Positions 23,275 through 34,521 of a stretch of DNA of 64,000 nucleotides are shown here, piece by piece. The position numbers and the translations under genes were made by a program. The stretch is taken from positions 111,612,263 to 111,676,262 of the forward strand of contig CM054059.1 in the NCBI GenBank assembly GCA_028641055.1, written 5' to 3'. This DNA comes from Alopecurus myosuroides. Lineage: Eukaryota > Streptophyta > Magnoliopsida > Poales > Poaceae. Position 1 is the stretch's first letter, and every line of letters begins with the position of its first letter. The notes beneath the pieces were generated by a model. The model was given only the letters and a program-made list of their open reading frames with translations, did no database searches and had not been told where the DNA came from.

Positions 23275-23835
23275 GAACTACTCACGCATCACTTCGGAGG
23301 AGGGCATGGTGGTGTAGACCCCTCCGGTGATGAATTTCCCTCCCGAAAGGATGCCAAGGAGAGCTCCAGAACCCTCCCGATCTTGGGATGACGATGACGG
23401 CGGCCTCGGGTGTTTTTCGGGACGAAGTGATATATCTTAAGGGTTTACGCCTCAGGGGGCATAAATAGGCAAAAGGGCAAAGGCGGTGGAGGCCTAGGGC
23501 CCCCACACCACCCCATGGTGCGTCCAGGGGCGCGCATCCATATGGTGTGGGCCCCGTGTGGCCCCCCTCCGGGTCTCTTCGGGACTCCGTGGAAACTTCA
23601 GGAATTCTAGGACCCCCGGAGTTTGATTTTTCAATTCCGAGAATATTTCCAATAAAAACATTTCTGAAACTAAAAACAGCAGAAAACATGGAACTGGCTC
23701 TTTGGCATCTTTTCAATAGGTTAGTCCAGAAAATCGATATAAATGACATAAAGTGTATAGCAAACATGTGGGAAACAACATGAAAAAAACATGGAACATC
23801 AGAAATTAAGGATACATTTATGATGTATCAGCGGC

Positions 23836-25805
23836 TCCCATAGAAGGACGCATCTGGGTAGAAGTTCATCCCTCTTTCTATTTTGTTTACACAATTATGC
23901 TTTGACTGATAAATCAGGGGCAAAGTAGTGAAGAGAATTTGTTTGTATTAATTTGGGGCTGGGCACCCCGCTGCCAGCTCTTCTATTAATTGGATAATCG
24001 GATGATGCCACTAGTTCATGGTGTGAAAGTACAATCAACAAGTGAGATAACGGTTCTCTATTGACGTCCTCATGAGCTAAAATAGGAGCACAAAACAAGA
24101 GTAATTTTGAAAGTTTTAAAGGTAACACATAAGCAATTTACTTTGGAGTGGCGGTTAAATACCACATGTAGGTATGTATGGTGGACACATTTGGCATACT
24201 TTGTTTTTTTGGGGGTTGGATGCACGAGTAGAGCTCATACTCAGTACAGGTGGAGGCTAGCAAAAGACTGGGAGCAGCAAATCAAGAGAGCATAAGAGCC
24301 ATAATCATGCATAGCGACATAAACATCATTAATAAAAGCATAAGTGGTACCACAAGTTAAAAAGGTAAATGATCATAGAGGCTATAAGTGACTGGTTTTT
24401 AGTCACAAACATGGTGTGAGCATGCGCCAAGTCAACCAAATAAAACATTCAAAGGAGAACACCACAAATTTATGCTTCAAATTGACAAGAACAACTCATG
24501 ATTTTTTCAATGAGACATTAAACACTCTAAGATATTTGAGACTAATCATGCTACTAAATAACCAATAGGCTTCAGAATTAAAATAACATCTAGCATGATA
24601 TGAAAAAGTCTAGCCACAGTCTATACAAGCTTCTACTTGCACCGTTATAGATTGTACTACAAGCAGCAGTTTATTTTCCCAACAAGCACCACAAAAAAAA
24701 TGTTTTAACAAAAACTCTCTAAATGATATAGAAAGAAAACATGAGAGTACTCACATAACACTACTAAAACTAATAGCTCTGAATAAGAGATGCAATGAAA
24801 AAAGAGCTAAACAGGAATTTTTGCAGCAGCTAGAAGAAAAACTAATAATACTAGCATAACGAGTATTCAAACAAAAAAGAGGAGCATGTCTCTCTCCCAA
24901 AAAAGGAATTATAGGGTACAACTATATTATTTCAACAAGGAAAACAAAAGAAAACAAGATTAAACAAAATAAAAACAAACATACACTCCAAGTAAACTTC
25001 ATATGATGTGTCCGAATAAAAATATAGTTTCACTAGAAGTGACCTGATAAATTGTTGATGAAGAAGGGGATGCCAAGGCTTAAAAATATAATTTCACTTA
25101 GATGCTTGAGTCTTCTTAAAATTTTCTTGGATGAACCAGGGGGCATCCCCAAGCTTTTCCTTTGCACTCTTATTGATCACATTATATCACCCTCTTCTAT
25201 TGACCCTTGAAAACTTCCTTCACACCACACTCAAAGAGTAATTCGCATTAGAGGGTTAGTACAACAATAAAAAATCCATTGGTTCTGTATGGGAATAAGT
25301 TCTATTGATACTTTGAAACATTAGCTACAGCCACTGATTTTTCATGAAGAAAAGAAATCCACTTGGCATCGTAAAAGAGCAAATGCAAGAAAAATGACAG
25401 AATCTGCCAAAACCAGAACAGTCTGTAAAGACGAATTTTTTCGGGGCACTTATGTTGCTTAGATCGAAAAACTTAAAGAACAAAAAAAATTGCGGAATCA
25501 GCTGAGGAATAAGAACAAACAATTTTAGGTCATTTTGATCTATCTGTTAATTATGCGATTTTTTATGGTGGACAGCAGAAATCTATTTCTTGCGCAGAAA
25601 TCCAAAACCAACTCCAAATCTCGTCAGAAACTTTACTTGGCACAAATTAAACATAAAAATAAAGATAAAAAGGAGTTGATAAAGAAGTATACTACACCTT
25701 GACCCAAATAAAACAGAGAAAAGCAAAGCAAAAAATAAAACCATGGGTTATCTCCCAAGAAGTGCTTTTCTTTAACGCCTTTTAGCTAGGCCCAAAAAAG
25801 TCGAT
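23836..25805 (-). other. M2 3' internal region, second part, non-coding
   Basis: The first 650 bases match M4 at about 44005-44640. Further right the sequence is AT-rich and ends in a block containing GGGCATCCCCAAGCTT (25141-25156), a second polypurine-like motif. No open frame of note is seen. Confidence 0.6.
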
Positions 25806-26147
25806 TCACGTGTTTTCACGTGAGAAGATACTCATATAAGAAATATGAATTAAGCAAAAGAGAGCATCAAGAAGCAAGTATAAAACAAATTTAAGTATAA
25901 CCCACTTCCTATGCATAGGAATATTGTAAACAAATAAATTAAAGAAGCTCAAACTGGCAATCATGGGAAGGTAGAACAAGAGGAATCTCAAAACTTTCAA
26001 CAAAAAGAGAGGTGTTTTAGTAACATGAAAATTACTACAACCATATTTTCCTCTCTCATAATAATTTTCAGTAGAATCATGAACAAACTCAACAACATAA
26101 TTATCACATAAAGCATGTTTGTCATGGTCTAAAAGCACACAATCCAT
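25806..26147 (-). pseudogene. env-position membrane-protein-like ORF remnant of M2
   Basis: This minus-strand frame of 113 codons starts with a hydrophilic part (STENYYERGKYG). Two hydrophobic stretches follow (around FLLFYLPMIASLSFFNLFV and VLYLLLDALFCLIHISYM), separated by the basic segment NIPMHRKWV. It lies between where pol would be and the 3' LTR, the position where Athila-type elements carry an extra or env-like gene. The frame runs a little further upstream (WNYYKKFELD) before meeting the P2 junction, so it is probably 5'-truncated. I know of no proven function. The membrane prediction is from composition only. Confidence 0.4.
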
Positions 26148-26160
26148 ATCAAGCTCAAAT

Positions 26161-26655
26161 TTTTTATAATAATTCCATAAAACTTATAATAATTTTTTAT
26201 GTCAAAAATGAGGCAGAGAGGCATCCGGGGCACCCCATGGGGACCCACCGGTCAGGCACACCGTAGGGTGGCGCCTGGGCATGGTGTGGGGCCCCTGTCC
26301 CTCCACTAACTCTCTCCCCTGCCAAAGATTCCCTTCTCTCACCCCAAATTCAAAACATTTCCTAGAGCCCGAGTTCTTGTTGTCCTCCCTCGAGATTTTT
26401 CGATCTCTTTGCTCAGCCCACCATTGTTGCTGAAATTTGGTGCATTTGCTCTCCGGTATGTGACTCGTTCGATTATCCAAGTAGAATTTTATTTGGTGGA
26501 GTATTTCTTGAGTAATTTGGTACTATAGGTGACAATTTATGTGAGTTTGCATGCTTGATTTAAGGGGGAATAAAATAGTTTTGATGCATGTTTAGCTCTC
26601 CACCTCATAGTTGCTTGAAATCAATTTTTGTGATGATTGTAGGAAAATTTCATAA
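26161..26655 (+). other. P2 leader of the extra ORF, with predicted intron 26456-26642
   Basis: A donor CTCCG|GTATGTGAC at 26456 and an acceptor TGATTGTAG ending at 26642 precede the ATG at 26656. The same leader, with the same GTATGTGAC donor, lies upstream of the homologous M4 ORF (minus strand, 46581). This suggests that the ORF is expressed from a spliced RNA. Confidence 0.5.
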
Positions 26656-27761
26656 ATGGACAGCCACAACTTTGGAGAAATATTTAGGAGTGATGCTCCT
26701 AGAAGAACAAGGCCCTCACATTCATCTACTCTATTGAGGCCATCTTATAATGAAGACCTTATTGCACCAAACATCGATGATGCGGGAGGTGATGGAATTG
26801 CTAATCCATCTAGCTTCCCTTGCTATACATTTTTTAGAGGTGCAGGTATACTCAATGACTTCTTGATGCTGATTGAAAGGGTTGGTTTAACCAACTACAT
26901 GCAGGATGAAGGTCCCCAATATGCTATTTTGACAAAGATTTTTTTTTGAAAGTTTTAGATTTCACATCTCACCATATAACCCAATTGTTTCTTTTAACAT
27001 ATATGGTAGTTCTTTTTCCTTGCCCTTGGAGAGTTTTCGCAGCATTATAGGTATCAACGTCTCCGGGACAGTGTGCTAGATTCAGGAAAGACCTGCTGAT
27101 CTTATGGAGCTCTATCGAGGAGTTACCAATGATAATAGCCGCTCAACACGGGAACATAAGAAACATCCAACTTCCTGCTATCGGATATTTCACTTACTAT
27201 CTTTCTACTAGTATCCTTGGTAGGTAGAAAACTAGCAACATTTCAAACTATCATCTTGTTTTTCTTGATGCTGCACTTAACTGTAGCAACAAGTATAACC
27301 TTGGTTCTCTCATTGCTTGCCTCCTAGCTGCTAAGGGACCCATTTATGGGGGAATTATTGCTACACGTACAGTAACTTATCTAGGCCTTCCTATTGCTTC
27401 TTATGATGAATAGATAGCTCCTTATAGACTTGATCTTTCTGCCATGAAGGCTCATCATTTTATTACTGCTAACTCTACTGCTGAACATTTAGTATATGGA
27501 GTTTTATTTGTTGACGGAGATGAGAGGGAAGTTACTTTGCCGCAGCCTGTTTTGTTCAAATTTGACAGGATGCCATGGTCGCGCCCACAGGGAGAGATAG
27601 ATGAGCAGCTGCGCTTGATGGAGTTCCATAGGAAACAGATGAGGCGAGATGCGCCTTCGAAGGACTACACCACGCATTACACCGTTGCGTCTTCGAGCAC
27701 ATATCAGGAGGAGGGCTCATCCTCGACAAACTACGGGGGTGCCACCTCATGGTCCGCTTGA
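26656..27761 (+). pseudogene. P2 extra ORF (env position), degraded
   Basis: The ATG at 26656 opens MDSHNFGEIFRSDAPRR. The first block runs to 26949. After a frameshift and stops, collinear pieces continue (IRNIQLPAIGYFTYY, NLGSLIACLLAAKGPIYGG near 27300, VTYLGLPIASYDE) to a final block ending TSWSA with TGA at 27759-27761. Length would be about 360 residues. The C-terminal part is Gln/Arg/Ser-rich with no membrane segment, so I do not call it an envelope protein. It sits between the missing pol and the 3' LTR, like extra ORFs of other Triticeae Athila-type elements. The role is unknown. Confidence 0.6.
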
Positions 27762-29563
27762 GATTGATCTCCACTTAGGCCAAAAGCCTAACCTTGGGGG
27801 GAGGTATACCGACATCACACTCATCTATATATCATGTTTCTGTTGGTTCTTTGTATATCCATATTGTCGTTTCTTTCGTTTGTTTTCGTTTCTTTCGCTT
27901 CTTTTGTTTCCTTTTGTTTTTATTGTTTTGTTCTTTCTTTGGTTTTGTAAAGTTTGTTGCAGAGTTCATTGGTCTTCTATGTCTCCACTGGAGCTTGGTT
28001 ATCATTCTATATTATTCAATCCACACGAGTGAAGAGCAATAATGATGATTTACGACAATTCAAGTTGTGGTGAGAGGGTGGTATGGACTCCATTTGTTTT
28101 ATTTTTGTACATATACTCATCCATGTGGACATGCTTAGTTTGTTCGTGTAAGGTGTATGTTATTTAATTGATGCTTAGTATATCGTGCTCTCACATGTTT
28201 AGTTCCAACTTATTAATATAAGATAGCATGTCGTATAAATGTTTGCTTGCATTGTTTTATTCATAGAAGGGCATGACATTGTGGTATCTCCCTCTGATTT
28301 TTTCGCTTGCATCGACTTGGCACATGCTCACGCATGCTATGACTGAAAAGAAAAAGTCAATTAAGACTCGATGATTTACTTTTCCTCAGAGTATTTGTAT
28401 CACTTTTATGCCCCTGTTAATTTTTTTTGTCGCAAGCATGATTATGACAATTATAGCTCTCTTGATTGCCGCTCCCCGTCTATTGCTAGCCTTCACCTGT
28501 ACTGAGTAAGAGCTCTACTCATGCATCCAACTCCCAAAAACCAAAGTTTTCCAAATGTGTCCACCAAACCTACCTATATGTGGTAGTTAACCGCCACTCC
28601 AAGTAAATTTCTCATGTGCTACATTTAAAACCTTCAAAAAATTATTCCTGTTTTGTGCCCCTGTTTTAGCTCATGAGGACATAAATAGAGAATATTTATA
28701 TCACTTGTTGATTGGATTTCACACCCTGGACTAGTGGCTTCATCCGTTTATCCAAATGATCGAAGATCCGGCAGCGGGATGCCCAGCCTCAAATTAATAC
28801 AACAAATTCTTTTCACTATTTTCGCCCATGATTTATCAGTCAAAGCATAATTGTGTGAACAAAAGAGAACGAGGGATGACCTTCTACCCAGATGTGTCCT
28901 TCTATGGGAGCCGCTCTTGTGAAGTCTAGTTGGCTTGTGATGTACTGTATTGTCTGTTTACCATTCATTGACATAAGCATACACCTCTCTTAAAAATTGT
29001 TTTCAATACCTCTGTTTAATAAAATAAAACGCTCTAGCACATGAGTTAATCCCTGCTTCCCTCTGCGAAGGGCCTTTCTTTTATTTCTATGTTGAGTCTT
29101 CACCTTATCACTTGATGCACTTTCTTGAAAGCATGGCTGTCATTCTTAGTGTAATGTGCTTGTCCCAAAACACGGTTGATTGTGGTATAACTTTGATACT
29201 TGTATCTTTGATATGTTTAATTCTAGTCTTCATTTGAACTTCAGAGGTGGCCTAGCATTTATGTTTTTCTCCATTATTAAGGGAAAGCGAGTACACTTTA
29301 TCATACCCTATTATGAGCATTGCAATCTTGCAGATTGATATACTTTATGTTTTTAATTATTAGTTTGTTGGTATATCTTCATGGTTTCTATAAATGCTAG
29401 GTGACTTTTATCTTGCATACATGTTATTATGAATTGCCTAGCACTTGATCATATAGTGAGTATATTTACATCATATGAAACAAATGTGTTCACAAAAGTT
29501 CTTTATCGCACACGTTGTCACTGAATTGCTTGAGGACAAGCAATAAGCTAAGCTTGGGGGAGT
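27762..29563 (+). other. P2 3' UTR and polypurine tract
   Basis: Homologous in reverse to M4 43351-45340, including CCTAACCTTGGGGGGAGGTA just after the ORF and GAGGACAAGCAATAAGCTAA before the tract AAGCTTGGGGGAGT (29550-29563). A pyrimidine-rich run at 27860-27950 has no coding value. Confidence 0.7.
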
Positions 29564-30611
29564 TGATACGTCCAAAACGTATCTCCTTTTTCGAACACTT
29601 TTTCTATTGTTTGTCTTTAAACTTGTGAGTTTTGGATACAACTAACACGGACTAACGCTGTTTTCAGCAGAATTACCTTGGTGTCTTGTTTTTGTGCAGA
29701 AAAATCAACTTTTGGGAAAATGCCCAGAAAAGATCCCAAAGACCTTAAAACACCCGAAGACCCCCGGAGCCAGAAGAGTCCCGGAGAGGGGCCATGAGGG
29801 GGCCACATCACCCTTGGGCGCGCCCCCTTGGTCACACCACCTGGTGGTGTGTGGCCCCCAGGCACCCATGCAACTTGTTATGCTTAATGCTTGTCACTTT
29901 TGGCCCGAGTGCCATGATCTCAGATCTAAACATGTTATTGAATCACGATGATAATTATTGTTTCTTGATCATACCTGCAAGTTGTTTACACACATTGTTG
30001 TCCGGAACCCGAGGCCCCAAAGTGACAGAAATTGGGACAACCAGAGGGGATGGTTATGATGTGAGGATCACATGTGTTCACGAAGTGTTAATTCTTTGCT
30101 CTGATGCTTTATTAGAAGGAGCACCTTAATTACCAGTAGTTTAAGTTGAGGCCCCGCTGAAAAGGGGGTTTAGGACAAAAGATGTTGTGCAAGTTTCTGA
30201 TTGCGATCATGTATGACTATATTGGAACACATGCCTATGGTTTGCCTAGAACTTGGATGCTTTATTATTATTATCAGCAATGCGCATGTTTAGATTATTA
30301 CATGACCTATCTTATCCATGCAACGCTCGTTCATCCATTCCCTTTGCCTATGGTATTTTCATCCTGTTGTTTCCCGCGATTGCTACTGTTGTTACTATTT
30401 TATAATTGTTGTTGTTTTATTACTACTGCTGGTATAAAACTGTTACCACTCATAAATTGTTGCGAGCAAGTCTAGTTTCAGGTGCAGCTGAATTGATAAC
30501 TCAGTTGTTAAGTCCTATAAATATTCTTTGTATCCCCTTGTGTTGAATCAATAAATTTGGGTTTTACTTCTCTCGAAGACTGTTGTGATCTCCTGTACTT
30601 GTGGGTCATCA
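29564..30611 (+). repeat. P2 3' LTR with internal deletion
   Basis: The LTR starts TGATACGTCCAAAACGTATC and ends TTGTGGGTCATCA, 1048 bp. Against the 1393-bp M4 LTR it lacks about 345 bp at a single point near 29869, between GGCACCCATG and CAACTTGTTATGC. The rest is collinear. Confidence 0.82.
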
Positions 30612-30922
30612 TGGCCTAGGGCCCACCCACGCCTATGCATTTCCCGGTGGGGGTGGGACCCCTCTGGGCTTCCTTTTGGACTTTGTCTCCATCTCGGGTA
30701 CTGGACTTCCTGAATTTTTAGGACTTTTTCGCGAATACTTCCTGTACAACTTTTCTAATACAAGATGACAGCAGAAAACGGGAACTGGCTCTAGGCACAG
30801 AGTTAATAGGTTATTCCAGAAAAACACCCTAAAACATTGTAAAAACATCATAAAAATATGTAGCAATCATAAGGAACAGGCAAGAAATAATAAAAAATTA
30901 TAGATACGTTTTAGACGTATCA
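30612..30922 (-). repeat. LTR end fragment of another Athila-like element
   Basis: Ends GATACGTTTTAGACGTATCA and contains CAGCAGAAAACGGGAACTGGCTC, typical of the element-5' part of these LTRs. It is cut on the left by P2, so P2 probably inserted into it. The 25 bp between it and P3 (30923-30947) are flanking DNA of unknown origin. Confidence 0.65.
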
Positions 30923-30947
30923 TCTCTCAGGCACACCCATGCATTCC

Positions 30948-33900
30948 TGTAACACCCCATTTTTTGCTAAATTAGGGTTGTGGTGTTGTTGGCATCTCAT
31001 ACATGCATGAATCAAAAATTCAAATCATGTTTTAAACAATTTAATTTGTGAATTTAATTGGTTGGAGAAAATCCCATAAAAAGCACTGATTTTGGTTCCT
31101 AAAAATTTGTGTTGAAAAATATTTCAAATACCCCAAAGCAAAGCATGGTTTTGTTGGAAATTTCACAAGCTTTCCAAAAGTTATTTTTACCAAATTTTTC
31201 CTTTGCAAAAAGGCCCTCAAATAAATGGTTTTTGTTCTGTTTTTAAAAGAAAAAGGACATTGCTGCTATTTCCAAAAAACCGCAGGGGGTTTTCGTAAGT
31301 TTTCCTTCATCTTCAACCTCCTGCTAGTAGGAGCAGGTGCGTGGAGGCAGCACCGACGTCGATTCCACCTCATGCTTTGTCTTTCCGAGAGGATAACCAT
31401 ACCAGGAGAGCACCCGACTTCCTCTGTTGCTCTCCCTCAGCCCTCTGCTCCCTCTCCCTCTCTGTATTTTTTTTGCTCGCGAGGCCGACCCTAGCTCGTC
31501 GTGGCCGCCGTCGATGGCCGCCTCTCCGGCCGCCCCCGGACTATTTGATGTCGCAGGCAGCTCCGCAGTGGTCTCCTCCCCCTCCTCAACAACTCCTGAG
31601 AGCCGAGGTGGCCGGAACCTCTGCAATCGGGCCGTCTTCGTCGCGTCCGGCCGCCGGACCCCGTCGCTGGTCGCCGGCGATTCCGAGCTCCTCCGGCCCC
31701 TCCGTCTGTTCCATCACCACCGCGGTGAGCCACTGCACCTCTTGGTACTCCCCTCCATCTCCCTCCCCCTCGGAAACTCACGGCCATCGAGCTCCCCCTC
31801 CGGCCGCCGTCGGCCATGGAAGCCGGCGAGCTTCCGGCGACCGTAAGATAGTGGCATCGTGTTCCCTAGGTTCCCCACGACCACCTCTATGTGATGCCTC
31901 AATCAATTCCACGAGTAAAACATTGATTCCTTCGAATTTGTTTGAAACAGAGAAGATCTTCTCTGATGATGCATGGATGACATCACAGTGATGTCATAAC
32001 TCCCTTTTTAACATTTCCAGAAATTCCAGAAAAAGAGTAAAAATTGATAATTGAATAACTGTTAAAATATTAATCAGAAAAATAAAATAAAAATATGGTT
32101 ATGCTCAGAAAAATGTAATCTTTCCAAATATGTCTTTTTCATATATGTTTGAGAAAGTCCAAAAAATGGCTTTATTTAATATTGTTAATTCATTTAAAAA
32201 TAGAAAAATAAGATTTTATTCACTAAAATTAGAAAATTAAAAGTTATATACCAATTTGCTCAAAATGATAAATGCAACCTGTTTATGATGTTTCCAAACC
32301 AATTTGAGCAACTAAAATGGTACTCACTTTCAGAATCGCCCGAAACCCCCTCCGGGGTCCATTTCGGGATAATTTCAGTAAAACTGCCTAACTGACATAC
32401 GAACCCTAGCAACCCAACGATCATGTTTAGAGCTTTATTTCAGTGTATTAACTTGCTCATGCATACATATTGCGCATTGCATCGATGCCATGTTTGATTG
32501 TTGTTTTCTCTTTCGGTGTTGTTTCCCCTCGGTAGAACGTGACTCCGAAGTGAAGGCCAACAATCCAATGGCGAATACTTGATCTTAACCGACAAGTCAA
32601 GCACTTATTCCAGAAGATTCTTTATCTGGTTTTCTTATAACCAAGGCAAGCATAACCTCTTATCTGCTCATATATGGTTTCAAAGTGATTTGAATCTCGT
32701 AATTTGCATTCGGTTCCAAACTATTTGATGTCAGTAGATAGAGTTCTCCTATATACTGCATAACCTAGTTATCCTGATCCACTGCTCCTAGCAGCTATAG
32801 GTTTGTTTGTGCGCGCTCCGCTAAACCTTGTGAGTCTTGCTTAGCCATGCCTAGTTGATGAATCTGTTCAATGCGTGAATCTTCTATGTCAGGTGTTTAT
32901 GGTTTGAATTACCTTTGATAACTTGACTAATCACGGCATGGATGTGAGGCCACAATGGGTTGTGGCGTTTTGTCCTGTTCATGCCCCTAGGAGCGAGTTC
33001 TCGCCTTCGAGCCAAGACTGAGCGTACAGCCACACGTGGGCCGATGAACCCCGCCCGGCTGACTAACTTGTTTAATCTTATCCATGAGCCACGTAGTTTG
33101 AGCTTTCCATCTGCGTGTGTGTTGGAAAACGTTTTGGAGAAAACTAGGTCGTGACCGGGACAAGTGATGGACGTACACGGATCTTGATCCCGACTCACAG
33201 AACAGGTGCCGTCAGGAGGTGGCCAACTCCCTGTTGACGGGGTGGCCCTGTTTGGGTTGACTCATGGATAAGGTTCGATAAGGTAAAGGCCGGAAATCGA
33301 CCACCCTCTGCCGGCACTTCCCGGACTAGTGCCAACCCGGTGGCACTAAGAGTCGGTTGGTACGTGTGGGTAAAGTTGTACACCCCTGCAGGGTTAAATC
33401 TTTTCGAAAAGCCGTGTCTGCGGTTAAAGACGACTTGGTGACGGATTCTGTGATCATAGATAACTTAAACGGAATGATTAAAACTTGCTGATAACGAATG
33501 AAGGATGCCTCCTCGGAGATGCCGAGAGGGGTTACCTGGTAGTATGGGATAGTGTGGAACAACTGGAGGAGGTGATCTTTGAAGCACGAGGTGCTGAAAT
33601 GTTTTGGTAGATTAAAAGATGACGATATCAGTAGTTGAGTAGCTTTCTCATCTGTTTTCAAAATACTCTATGAGGCGTGCTGTTCCTTCCTCAACTTGCA
33701 AAACAAAGATTGCTTTACGCAAATCAGCCTTCATGAAACCCTTTTCGAAATAGCAGATATATAATAGGTTAACTAAGTCTTGTTGAGTACCTCCCGTACT
33801 CAGGTTTGCTTAATTTTGGTTCAGGAGAAGATCTCACATCGGTGGTGATTCGACGTGGACATCGACGAGTAGTTTGGGGTTCCCAGGTAGCAGCCTGGAA

Positions 33901-34504
33901 TCTATGGGCTGGGACGTCGCCTTATGTTGCGGCCTCTTAGGCCTTTTTGGTTCTTGTTGATTAGCAACATAATTTGCCTTCCGTTGTCTGATGTAATGTT
34001 GGGTCGTGTGACCTCTGTTTGTAAGCTATACTCTAGTAACATCTGTTTAATACAAGTTTCATGTCTAGAGTGCTGCTTTGATAGGTTGTTGGTTTCGAGC
34101 TCATTGTTATACAGTTTTGGCTATTCCTGCATAGTTGTCGCAGTCGAGGGGTTGTGGAGCCGATGATCCATGTCCGAGCCGCCTGTCAATTTGATCGGCC
34201 TGGGGCGAGGTAACCCCAGTAACCCTCGATTGTTGTTGCACTTTCTGGACACATATCATCTCTGTATAGCTTTGGTCCCGTTTCCTTCAGTTTCATTCGA
34301 TTCGTGGACGCTTTGATATACATAATTGGTTATGACTAGCATGGATACAAGGAGTAGTAGACTGGGGATCCGGACTACGTGCCGATGAATCCAGTCTGCC
34401 TGCCGTTGTTTGTTGCGGCCGGGGCTGGTAACCCTGAAGCCCTTGTGAGTCCATGGCTAGGAGCACATAACAGTATGTATATCTCTGGGTCCGGGGTCGT
34501 GACA
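30948..34504 (+). repeat. P3 5' LTR
   Basis: 3557 bp. An AT-rich first part is followed by a GC/CpG-rich, pyrimidine-biased block at about 31330-31860, then moderately complex sequence to the CA end. The frames within it recur in the other LTR simply because the LTRs are copies. Confidence 0.9.
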
Positions 34505-34509
34505 AGTCT

Positions 34510-34521
34510 TGGTATCAGAGC
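34510..34521 (+). promoter_or_regulatory. P3 primer binding site, initiator tRNA-Met type
   Basis: TGGTATCAGAGC begins five bases after the LTR. It matches the common plant PBS complementary to the 3' end of initiator tRNA-Met. Confidence 0.85.

Larger units (their letters stand above)
16313..23830 (-). mobile_element. solo LTR of the M2 family, split by a second solo LTR
   Basis: The LTR starts TGATGATACC at 16313, is interrupted at 17344, resumes at about 23280 and ends ATGATGTATCA at 23830. Without the insert it is about 1.58 kb. It is flanked by the perfect 5-bp duplication GCGGC (16308-16312 and 23831-23835), and no internal region is present. A complete LTR with a TSD and no internal domain is a solo LTR, formed by recombination between two LTRs of a once-complete element. 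Its right part matches the M2 LTR. Confidence 0.85.
15192..26160 (-). mobile_element. M2: Athila-like element, 3' LTR fragment and 3' internal region
   Basis: A partial 3' LTR (15192-15644) is followed by a polypurine tract (minus-strand AAGCTTGGGGATGT) and a long 3' internal region (15645-16312 and 23831 to about 26160). The gap is filled by a later solo LTR. M2 resumes exactly after the duplicated GCGGC, giving the uninterrupted GAGCGGCTCCCAT seen in M4 near 44000. The left part of its LTR lies beyond M1. Upstream gag and pol are missing, because M2 ends abruptly against P2 at about 26160. Confidence 0.75.
26161..30611 (+). mobile_element. P2: Athila-like element, 3' half with 3' LTR
   Basis: Collinear with M4 at 41958-46860 but on the opposite strand. 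The order is leader with intron, extra ORF, 3' UTR, polypurine tract AAGCTTGGGGGAGT and 3' LTR. Gag, pol and the 5' LTR are absent. The left edge is an abrupt junction with minus-strand M2 at about 26150-26190. The right edge falls inside an LTR end fragment of another element. Confidence 0.78.

Noticed and set aside
31341..31991. Plus-strand frame of 216 codons, repeated at 38672-39226
   Set aside because: It is conserved only because it lies in both copies of the P3 LTR. It is Ser/Pro-rich from pyrimidine-biased DNA, and a one-base indel between LTRs breaks it.
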